NCBI GenBank assembly: GCA_020343655.1
Contig: CP070805.1
Coordinates: 54,464 to 89,195 of the forward strand
DNA from: Promethearchaeota archaeon
GTDB taxonomy: Archaea; Asgardarchaeota; Lokiarchaeia; Sigyniarchaeales; SOKP01
Length of the DNA: 34,732 nt
Reading direction: 5' to 3'
Part shown: positions 6,255-13,146 of the stretch, in pieces
Layout: each line of letters begins with the position of its first letter
Position numbering within the stretch: position 1 is the first letter of the stretch
Program-made: the position numbers and the translations under genes
The notes under the pieces: model-generated
Database searches by the model: none
What the model was told of the DNA's origin: nothing
The model's input: only the letters and a program-made list of their open reading frames with translations

Positions 6255-8615
6255 TTACTTTTTTCCAAACTTAACAGGAAAGCCTTTTTTATGCCACATC
6301 ATCATTCCACCTGTTAAATTTCGAATATCCTTAAATCCTGATTGTGCTAAAATTTGAGCTGCCATCATAGAACGTGAACCAGAATGACAGATTGCTATTA
6401 TCTCTTTATCTTTATAATCTCCTATGACATCTGTATTAGTTAATAATTCTCCCAATGGAAGTAGTCTGGTGCTTTTTATATGACCCCCAGAATATTCTTG
6501 AGGAGTTCGAACATCAATTAAAAGTGGTGGCTCATATTCTGTTTCAAGGCGATTATATAATTCTTCAACACTGATGTCTGAAATTGGAGGTGCTCCAGGA
6601 GGTCGTAATTCTCTTCGAATTGATTTTTTTACAGGAGGTATAACTTCTATGATTGGGTGAATTTTCTCAAGAGTTACTATTAATTTTCCTTCTTCTTTTC
6701 CTAAGTGTAATAATTTTACTGCTTCATTTAATTTTGAATATGCTTCAACACTAGATTTAAATCCTGGGTCAGTAGCATAAACTTTTAATTTTTTGTTTTC
6801 AGGTAATGTTTCTAGGGATTTAATCATTGCATTTAAAGGTCCAGGACATGCTAATCCACTGCAATCAACAACTACAAATTCATCGCTTTCAATCGATTTT
6901 TGTTTTACATATTCCTCCATTATGGATTCTGAACTTCCGCATGCAGCTATAATATCTTCTGTTTTTGCGTGTGCCATCTCAAAAGTTTTATAGCCTCCAG
7001 TAAGACTATAAACATTTTCAAAATTTGTTTGCAATAAAATCCGAGCTGCTAAGTAGCTTCTATACCCTACTTCACAATACATGAAAATTGGTTTATCTTT
7101 TGGTAATTCATTAAGATTTTCTCTTAAATAATGAAGAGGTATACTTTTTGATCCTTCTATTCGTCTAGCTTCATGTTCTCTTGTCGTTCTAACATCTAAA
7201 AGAAAACTATCGTTTTGCTTTAATTTATTAATATCATGCCACTGCCAAATCGACATATCTCCTCTTAATAAATTAGATGCTACAAATCCTACCATATTCA
7301 CTGGGTCTTTAGCTGAACTAAAAGGAGGAGCATAAGTTAACTCTAATTCTTCTAAATCGAAAACTGATCCTCCAAATTTTATAACTGTAGAAATTACATC
7401 AATCCTTTTTTCTGTTCCAGATCCTCCTACAGCTTGAGCCCCTAAAACTCTACCACTTGGTATTTCGAATAGAAGTTTTAATGTAATCGGTGTTGCTCCT
7501 GGATAATAACCAGCATGGTTATTTGGATGGACATATACCTTTTCATAATTAATATCTGTATTTTGTAATTGTTTTTCTGTGAGTCCTACAACAGCAACAG
7601 TAGTATCAAATACTTTTACAACTAATGCTCCTAAAATTCCATTATATTTAACTTTCCTACCAGCTATATTATCTGCTGCGATTCTTCCTTGCTTATTTGC
7701 AGGTCCCGCTAAGGCAATAGAAATTGCTTTTTTTGTTTGGAAATGATTAACTTGAACTAGATCTCCAACTGCATAAATGTTTGGCTCTGATGTTTGCATG
7801 TATTCATTTACTATTACATATCCGCGAGGACTTAATTCTATACCTGATTCCTTAGCCAAATCATTTACTGGTTTTATTCCAATAGCCATTACTACTAAAT
7901 CCGTTTCAATTTCACGGCCATTTTTAGTTTTCACAACCGGCTTATCATCTTCACTTCGACTAAAAGATTCTACAGGATCTTCAAGAATAAGACAAACACC
8001 GTTTAAAATTAATTCTTGATGGATAAATTGAGCCATTTCTTTATCTAATGGAGGCATAACCTGGTCTAACATTTCAACAATTTTTACTTTAACTCCCTTC
8101 TCAACTAGATTTTCCGCCATTTCGAGACCAACAAATCCTCCACCAACTATAACAGCCTTTTTGATATGGTGTTCCTCAACAAAATCTCTTATTTTCACAG
8201 CATCAGGAATTGTCCAAATTGTATGATATTGGACGTGTTCAAGACCAGGAAATTCAGGTACAATAGGCCTTGAGCCTGTAGCTAATATGAGATAATCGTA
8301 ATTTAGGTTAAGATCCTCCATTTTTATTAGATCTTTAACAAAGACCTTTTTATTTTTAGTATCAATTGAGATCACTTCATTATTGACTCTTACATCAATA
8401 TTAAACCAGCTTTTAAAACGACGAGGAGAAACTAACTCAAGTGAACTTCGCTCTTTTATTATATTGCCTACATAATAAGGGAGTCCACAGTTGGCAAAGC
8501 TAACATAAGGACCTTTATCAAGCATTATTATTTCAATGTCTTCTCTTAGTCTTCTTAAACGGGCTGCAGCTGAAGCTCCTCCTGCAACACCCCCTACAAT
8601 TACTACTCGCGTCAT
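6255..8615 (-). CDS. CoA-disulfide/persulfide reductase fused to rhodanese-TusA-rhodanese
   Basis: This 786-residue cytoplasmic protein has four modules. Residues 1 to about 450 are a CoA-disulfide reductase: an FAD-binding GGVAGGASAA motif, active-site Cys43 in SFANCGLPYY, an NAD-binding VGGGFVGLEMAE, the YAVGDLV FAD motif and the C-terminal dimerisation domain. Next come a rhodanese (about 458-555; active loop CEVGYRS, Cys near 513), a TusA domain (about 577-655; GLACPGPL, Cys near 590) and a second rhodanese (about 685-785; CHSGSRS, Cys near 743). Known CoADR-rhodanese fusions reduce CoA persulfide, disulfides or polysulfide with NAD(P)H. The added TusA and second rhodanese would allow relay of the released sulfane sulfur. 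All four redox cysteines are intact. It is divergent enough in layout to merit its own entry. Neighbours are the IscU fusion (121 nt upstream) and rubrerythrin (167 nt downstream). Confidence 0.93.
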   Translation of the reverse strand: MTRVVIVGGVAGGASAAARLRRLREDIEIIMLDKGPYVSFANCGLPYYVGNIIKERSSLELVSPRRFKSWFNIDVRVNNEVISIDTKNKKVFVKDLIKMEDLNLNYDYLILATGSRPIVPEFPGLEHVQYHTIWTIPDAVKIRDFVEEHHIKKAVIVGGGFVGLEMAENLVEKGVKVKIVEMLDQVMPPLDKEMAQFIHQELILNGVCLILEDPVESFSRSEDDKPVVKTKNGREIETDLVVMAIGIKPVNDLAKESGIELSPRGYVIVNEYMQTSEPNIYAVGDLVQVNHFQTKKAISIALAGPANKQGRIAADNIAGRKVKYNGILGALVVKVFDTTVAVVGLTEKQLQNTDINYEKVYVHPNNHAGYYPGATPITLKLLFEIPSGRVLGAQAVGGSGTEKRIDVISTVIKFGGSVFDLEELELTYAPPFSSAKDPVNMVGFVASNLLRGDMSIWQWHDINKLKQNDSFLLDVRTTREHEARRIEGSKSIPLHYLRENLNELPKDKPIFMYCEVGYRSYLAARILLQTNFENVYSLTGGYKTFEMAHAKTEDIIAACGSSESIMEEYVKQKSIESDEFVVVDCSGLACPGPLNAMIKSLETLPENKKLKVYATDPGFKSSVEAYSKLNEAVKLLHLGKEEGKLIVTLEKIHPIIEVIPPVKKSIRRELRPPGAPPISDISVEELYNRLETEYEPPLLIDVRTPQEYSGGHIKSTRLLPLGELLTNTDVIGDYKDKEIIAICHSGSRSMMAAQILAQSGFKDIRNLTGGMMMWHKKGFPVKFGKK

Positions 8616-8735
8616 AATACCCCTAAGAATTATTATTTTTAAGAATGTAGATTTTTAAAAATTCAATTAATAATTATAGAGTTACAGTTATTAGATTAAA
8701 TAATTCAAAGAAATAAGTAAAAGTTATGAAAAAAA

Positions 8736-9548
8736 CTACCCTCTATAATCTAAATATATAACAACATCAACAAAAAGCTCGTAATTTTCGTCCTCATCAT
8801 AATCATGGATTATGACTTTTTCAACTTCATCAATTTCTCCCTTGATTTCTAATAGCTCAGATTGGTGTAATATTTTGACATCTGATTTCTTTAATTTTTT
8901 AGCAATTTCTTCTCTTCCAGGAACTTCTTTTGAAGATGTTAGAACAATCACTCTTCCTGTATACTCTGTTAATTTTAAACTAAGCTCTAAAGAATTATCA
9001 CCGGAATCTACAATCAAAATCCTTTTATCTCTGAATTCCTCTAAATCTTCTGGAATTTCCTTATAAGCTCCTTTTCCAAGAAATTCATCAAAACCAAGTA
9101 TAACACTAATTTCTAGCTGACATGATGTTGCAACCTCAACTTCAGGTTCGGCTCCGGTTCTATAGTTATCAATAGCAGCCTTTAAAGCATCAGCTGCGAG
9201 ATTTGAACAATGCATTTTAATTGGCGGAAGTCCTTCTAATTCATCAGCCACATCCTGTCTTGTTATTTTATAAGCTTCTTCTAATGTTAATCCTTTGGCC
9301 ATTTCAGTTATCATCGAAGATGTTGCAACAGCAGAACCACAACCAAATGTTTTAAACTTAATGTCTTTAATAAATTCTTCTTCGTTATCATTTTTCGCCA
9401 CTTTTATATACATAAACATCAAATCGCCACATACAGGATTTCCAACACGTCCAAAGCCATCAGCATTTTCAATTTCTCCCATATTCCTTGGATTGCGAAA
9501 GTGATCTAAAACTTTTTCAGTATATTGAGTTGATTTCATTTTATTCAT
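8736..9548 (-). CDS. iscU: IscU-type Fe-S scaffold fused to a degenerate thioredoxin-reductase-like domain
   Basis: Residues 1 to about 130 are an IscU/NifU-N scaffold with all cluster ligands: Cys40 and Asp42 (GNPVCGD), Cys70 (FGCGSA) and Cys114 (KMHCSNLA). Residues about 155-270 resemble the NADPH-binding part of thioredoxin reductase: a FLGKGAY segment, a Rossmann strand KRILIVDSGDNSLE, then a strand/helix series ending in VDVVIYL. The redox CATC motif is absent, and the nucleotide glycine motif GGGDSA has become DSGDNS, so catalysis is unlikely. Archaeal IscU proteins known to me stop after the scaffold, so this fusion is unusual. The frame opens at 9548, overlapping the IscS stop by 8 nt, but the ATG at 9539 (MKSTQYTEKV) has better spacing from GAGGTG and is the likelier start. 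It pairs with the IscS upstream. Confidence 0.9.
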   Translation of the reverse strand: MNKMKSTQYTEKVLDHFRNPRNMGEIENADGFGRVGNPVCGDLMFMYIKVAKNDNEEEFIKDIKFKTFGCGSAVATSSMITEMAKGLTLEEAYKITRQDVADELEGLPPIKMHCSNLAADALKAAIDNYRTGAEPEVEVATSCQLEISVILGFDEFLGKGAYKEIPEDLEEFRDKRILIVDSGDNSLELSLKLTEYTGRVIVLTSSKEVPGREEIAKKLKKSDVKILHQSELLEIKGEIDEVEKVIIHDYDEDENYELFVDVVIYLDYRG

Positions 9549-10737
9549 TCACCTCATTATATTTTTTTATCAAATCAGGAGGCGTCAAAGGTGATAATAA
9601 TCTTAACCTTTTAACAATATTAGGTAAAATATCTATAAGTTTATCGATATCATGCTCTTGTGTATATCGACCCAAAGTTACAACAAGAGATCCGTGAGCT
9701 TCTTCATGTAATAAGCCCATTGCTATTAAAGTATGGGATGGTTCTAAAGTTCTTGAAGTACAAGCAGATCCAGTTGCAGCAGCAATATTTTCATCTTTTA
9801 AACTAAGAATTAACGATTCACCTTCTATATAATCAAATCTAAAGTGAGCGTTATGAGGAAGTCTACGTTCAGGGTGACCATTTAAATATGATTTCGGAAT
9901 TTTTTCTAAAGTTCCTTTAATTAATTTATCTCGTAAGCTTTTTAATTTCTCTGCTTCTTCTTTGATTTCTGTTTTCATAATTTCTGCCGCTTTTGCGAAT
10001 CCTACAATTCCGGGTACATTTTCCGAACCAGATCTTATTCCTCTTTCTTGTCCTCCACCGATAATGATTGGATTTACACGAACTCCTTTTTTCAAGTATA
10101 AAGCTCCTACACCTCTAGGACCATAAATATCGTTTGATGATAATGTAACCAAGTCAATTGGAATTTTTTGTACATCTAAAGGGATTACACTCTCGCTTGC
10201 AACAGCATCAGTATGAAATAAAATATTTTCTTTTGCTGCAATTTCACTAATCTCTTCTATTGGTTGTAGTGAACCAACCTCATTACTAGCAGTAGAAATT
10301 GAAATTAAAATAGTTTTATCATTAATTAATCGTGCCAGTTTGTCTAGTCTCACAATACCATATTGATCTACTGGAACTCTACTTACTTTAAAGCCCTGAC
10401 GTTCTAAATATTTGGCTATATTCAAAATTGATATATGTTCTATTTCTGAAATTATTACATGGTTTCCTCTCTTTTTATTTCCCATCGCAGCTCCTATTAA
10501 TGCTAGATTATTTGATTCTGTTGCACCTGATGTAAAAATTATAGAATCTGAATTTGGGGCATTAATAAAATCTGCTATTTTTTGTCTTGAAGTACTTAAT
10601 GCATCTGTAGCTTCATCCCCTTCACAATGAAGTGAAGATGGATTAGCAAATTTTTGATTTAAATAAACTGTCATTTCCGAAACTACTCTTAAATCGACCG
10701 GTTTCGCTGCTTGGTAGTCTAAATAAACACTCATCAT
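9541..10737 (-). CDS. iscS: IscS-like cysteine desulfurase homologue lacking the PLP lysine
   Basis: This is a full-length NifS/IscS aminotransferase fold of 398 residues. The SGATESNN and GGGQERGIRSGSEN motifs and the mobile-loop cysteine (Cys326 in TGSACTSRTLEPSH) are present. The lysine that should bind PLP is not: the usual SxHK(I/L)YGPKG reads SSNDIYGPRG here, with Asp203 in the lysine position and Asn202 for His. The Gln of the DATQSVG region is Ala. Archaeoglobus fulgidus IscS has the same SSNDIYGP sequence, and published work reports that it lacks desulfurase activity and instead offers a Cys ligand to the cluster on IscU. The same role is likely here. The frame opens with ATG-ATG; the second, at 10734, is better spaced from GAGGAG. 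It is in an operon with TusA upstream (14 nt) and IscU downstream (8-nt overlap). Confidence 0.93.
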   Translation of the reverse strand: MMSVYLDYQAAKPVDLRVVSEMTVYLNQKFANPSSLHCEGDEATDALSTSRQKIADFINAPNSDSIIFTSGATESNNLALIGAAMGNKKRGNHVIISEIEHISILNIAKYLERQGFKVSRVPVDQYGIVRLDKLARLINDKTILISISTASNEVGSLQPIEEISEIAAKENILFHTDAVASESVIPLDVQKIPIDLVTLSSNDIYGPRGVGALYLKKGVRVNPIIIGGGQERGIRSGSENVPGIVGFAKAAEIMKTEIKEEAEKLKSLRDKLIKGTLEKIPKSYLNGHPERRLPHNAHFRFDYIEGESLILSLKDENIAAATGSACTSRTLEPSHTLIAMGLLHEEAHGSLVVTLGRYTQEHDIDKLIDILPNIVKRLRLLSPLTPPDLIKKYNEVNE

Positions 10738-10751
10738 TTACTCCTCATTTA

Positions 10752-11006
10752 TTATTTCATTTTCTTAAAAATAAAAATTAAGTCATCACCATCTTTGCTA
10801 AATTCAACTACTTTAGTATTTGTTCTTTTAGCCCATCTTTTAAGATCTTCTTCAGCAGCAGGATCATCGGCAATAACCTTAAAACACTGTCCTATATTAA
10901 GTGTCTCACTTAAATTCCTAACTTCGAATAATGGTTCTGGGCAATATAAGCCGCGTGTGTCTAATTCTTCATCAATTTTCATTTGTTCACTTTGTTCATT
11001 ATTCAA
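10752..11006 (-). CDS. tusA: TusA-family sulfur carrier
   Basis: This 84-residue protein has the TusA/SirA fold. The sulfur-carrying Cys22 lies in RGLYCPEPLFEVR, followed by the ADDPAAEEDLKRWA segment typical of the family. It would accept sulfane sulfur as a persulfide and pass it on. It starts at a TTG preceded by an unusually strong Shine-Dalgarno (AAGGAGG) at a spacing of 8 nt. It is the first gene of the tusA-iscS-iscU operon. Since the adjacent IscS should be unable to form persulfide from cysteine by PLP chemistry, the sulfur source may be the rhodanese/TusA modules of the CoA-disulfide reductase fusion downstream (inference). Confidence 0.9.
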   Translation of the reverse strand: MNNEQSEQMKIDEELDTRGLYCPEPLFEVRNLSETLNIGQCFKVIADDPAAEEDLKRWAKRTNTKVVEFSKDGDDLIFIFKKMK

Positions 11007-11014
11007 TTTAAAAA

Positions 11015-11021
11015 CCTCCTT
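11015..11021 (-). promoter_or_regulatory. Strong Shine-Dalgarno of tusA
   Basis: AAGGAGG on the minus strand lies 8 nt before the TTG at 11006. It decides the TTG start, since no ATG lies upstream in frame. It also shows that Shine-Dalgarno initiation at 8-nt spacing operates in this genome. Confidence 0.75.
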
Positions 11022-11230
11022 AAAAGGATTCTATTACAACATATTCCTTGAGATATAAACGATTCAAAAAGAGTATAAATCTTCTCATTATAATTTAATA
11101 AACTTTAATAATTTCTAAGAAAAATGTATAAAACACATAGAATAACATGTTTATATTTTATAAATTTTAATATTTCATACAATAAAAAATGAAAATTGAA
11201 AAAAAACAAACTGAAGATATAGAAAACAAA

Positions 11231-11866
11231 TTATTCAAGTCCTGCTATTTTTTTTATGTGTCTAACACCTTCAACTGCATCATCCGCAAAATCATCAGCT
11301 CCAAGCCTTATTGCAAGCTCCATGTTTAAAGGAGCCCCTCCTACAATCAATTTAACTTTATCACGGAGGCCTGCTGCCTGTAATGCTTCATGAACAACTT
11401 TTATATGTTCCACAGTCATAGTTAATAAAGAACTTAAAGCAATAATAGTCGCTCCAGTTTCTTTTACTTTTTCAACTACAGTATTTTCATCAACATCCAT
11501 TCCTAAATCATAAAGTTCAAATCCAGTACTTAAGAGGAGAGAACCTAATATATTTTTTCCAATATCATGATTATCTCCTTTCACAGTGGCAAGAATTATT
11601 TTCACTTTGTCATCTGATTTGTCAGCAGCGGCTAAAATAGGTTTCAGAATATTAAAAGCTTCCTTCATAGTTTCACCAGCTAAAACAAGTTCTGTTAAAT
11701 AGTATTCCTTTTCTTCATAACGACGTCCAACCTCATCCATTCCTTTTGTTAAAGAATTTAATATATCAAAAGCATCTTTACCTTCATCTAATGCTTCTTT
11801 TACAGCATCGGCAATATCATCTACTTCTAATTCAATTACTAATTCTTTTAGTTTTTCAAAGTCCAT
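11231..11866 (-). CDS. Corrinoid (methylcobalamin-binding) protein of methyltransferase systems
   Basis: This 211-residue protein has the two-domain layout of MtaC/MtbC/MttC and the MetH cap-B12 module. Residues 1 to about 85 form a helical cap domain (MDEVGRRYEEKEYYLTELVLAGETM). Residues about 88-211 form the B12-binding Rossmann domain, with Asp98-x-His100-x-x-Gly103 (His100 is the lower cobalt ligand), the SSLLTM segment and GGAPLN. It would carry a methyl group between a substrate-specific methyltransferase and an acceptor such as a pterin or CoM. No MtaB, MtbB, MttB or MtbA partner is present in the window. The gene has a good AAGGAG Shine-Dalgarno and stands alone, 224 nt upstream of tusA. 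The substrate cannot be told. Confidence 0.92.
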   Translation of the reverse strand: MDFEKLKELVIELEVDDIADAVKEALDEGKDAFDILNSLTKGMDEVGRRYEEKEYYLTELVLAGETMKEAFNILKPILAAADKSDDKVKIILATVKGDNHDIGKNILGSLLLSTGFELYDLGMDVDENTVVEKVKETGATIIALSSLLTMTVEHIKVVHEALQAAGLRDKVKLIVGGAPLNMELAIRLGADDFADDAVEGVRHIKKIAGLE

Positions 11867-12018
11867 AAAACTCTCCTTCCTTTACGAAAATTAGACGGAA
11901 TTTATTATTAAAATAAATTAAAATTATCCTATAAATCTTATTTTAATAAAAAAATGCCCGGTCTTAAATTAATTACCTTTTAAAATAAGAAATAAGAGTG
12001 AGGGAGATGAGAAAACGT

Positions 12019-12044
12019 TAAAATCTTAAAAGTATAAGATTTTA
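12019..12044. repeat. 10-bp perfect inverted repeat (hairpin)
   Basis: The arms TAAAATCTTA and TAAGATTTTA are exact reverse complements separated by AAAGTA. The position, about 290 nt upstream of the ABC ATPase and 150 nt upstream of the corrinoid gene, suits an operator or an RNA hairpin. There is no adjacent T-run typical of a terminator on the plus strand. Confidence 0.45.
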
Positions 12045-12302
12045 CAAAAAATTTAGTTAGTTACCATTTTAATTAGGAAATTAGGGGATATTATTTGTAT
12101 TTTCTCAATCTTCCCTCTAGGATATAAATATGATATTTTAATATTTAAATTTATTTTAACTTCTCACAATTAAAATGATAATTTTTAATTACTATCGCTA
12201 CAAGATATTTTGAAACATATAAATTTTATATGATAATAGATTCGATCAGCCCTATTGATTTCATTTTCATAGTATTAAGATAATTAGCTAAATTCAGCAC
12301 TA

Positions 12303-12312
12303 AAAATATAAA
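12303..12312 (+). promoter_or_regulatory. Candidate TATA box of the ABC transporter operon
   Basis: AAATATAAAT is centred about 25 nt before the GTG at 12334. At the usual archaeal TATA-to-start spacing, transcription would begin at or next to the GTG, giving a leaderless mRNA. This would explain why no Shine-Dalgarno precedes that start. Confidence 0.35.
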
Positions 12313-12333
12313 TAAATAATTATTATTAACCTC

Positions 12334-13131
12334 GTGCCAGAAAAAGAAAAATTTTCAGAGAGTGTAACTAACGAAAGTTCAATAGAAGAGAATGAAACAA
12401 TAATTGAAACTGAGTTTATAGAAGAATTAAGTATGGAATATGCATTAATTGGCAAAAATTTAGTTAAAGATTATGAGATTGGAGATTTTATTGTAAGAGC
12501 AGTTTATAATGTATCAATATCGATACCCAATGGAGAATTTTTAGTTATTAAAGGACCTAGCGGTGCAGGTAAGACATCCTTATTAAATCTATTAGGAGGA
12601 TTAGATTCTCCCAATAGTGGAGTAATTTATAGTTTTGGAGTTAAAATCTCAGATATGAAAGAAGAATCGCTAACAACTTGGCGATTAGTAAATTCTGGAT
12701 TCGTTTTTCAAAACTATAATCTCATTAGTACTCTTACTGCTGAAGAAAATGTTATGTTTCCTATGAACCTTGCAGGTGTCGATTTCAAAGAGCAGAGAAA
12801 ACGTGCAAGAGAACTATTAGCAAAGATGGGACTTAGTGATAGAAAAGAACATCTTCCATTTCAACTATCTGCAGGAGAACAGCAAAGAGTGGCAATAGCA
12901 AGAGCATTAGCAAATGATCCTCCTATGATTATAGCGGATGAACCAACTGCTAATTTAGATAAGAAGACTAGTCAATTTATAAGAGATCTTTTTAAAGATT
13001 TAAAAGATAATATAAGAACAATAATAATTGCCACTCATGATGAATATTTAATAAATTTGGCCGACAGAATTATTTCTTTTGATGATGGGAAAATAATAGC
13101 AGAAAAGAGAATTAGAGATTTTAAAAAATAG
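12334..13131 (+). CDS. ABC transporter ATPase, LolD/MacB type
   Basis: This 265-residue ATP-binding subunit belongs to the family that pairs with FtsX-fold permeases (LolD, MacB, FtsE-like). It has Walker A GPSGAGKTS (about residue 82), a Q-loop FVFQNYN, the LSAGEQQRVAIARAL signature, Walker B MIIADEPTANLD and the H-loop ATHD. The first 35 residues or so are a Glu/Ser/Thr-rich acidic leader absent from typical LolD proteins. The start is a GTG with no Shine-Dalgarno but a TATA-like box 25 nt upstream. Met36 (MEYALIGKNL) is an alternative start that would give a standard-length protein. It is followed after 15 nt by its permease, so the pair forms one mechanotransmission-type ABC system. Confidence 0.93.
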   Translation: MPEKEKFSESVTNESSIEENETIIETEFIEELSMEYALIGKNLVKDYEIGDFIVRAVYNVSISIPNGEFLVIKGPSGAGKTSLLNLLGGLDSPNSGVIYSFGVKISDMKEESLTTWRLVNSGFVFQNYNLISTLTAEENVMFPMNLAGVDFKEQRKRARELLAKMGLSDRKEHLPFQLSAGEQQRVAIARALANDPPMIIADEPTANLDKKTSQFIRDLFKDLKDNIRTIIIATHDEYLINLADRIISFDDGKIIAEKRIRDFKK

Positions 13132-13146
13132 GCAAAGTTATGCAAT

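Larger units (their letters stand above)
11867..12333. other. 467-nt intergenic region between divergent genes, with one perfect hairpin
   Basis: I find no credible gene here on either strand. It separates the corrinoid protein (-) from the ABC ATPase (+) and so should hold both promoters. The one clear structure is a 10-bp perfect inverted repeat, TAAAATCTTA at 12019-12028 and TAAGATTTTA at 12035-12044, with a 6-nt loop. The rest is AT-rich with scattered TATA-like runs. A purine-rich stretch (GAGTGAGGGAGATGAG) at about 11996-12011 lies just before the hairpin. Confidence 0.6.
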
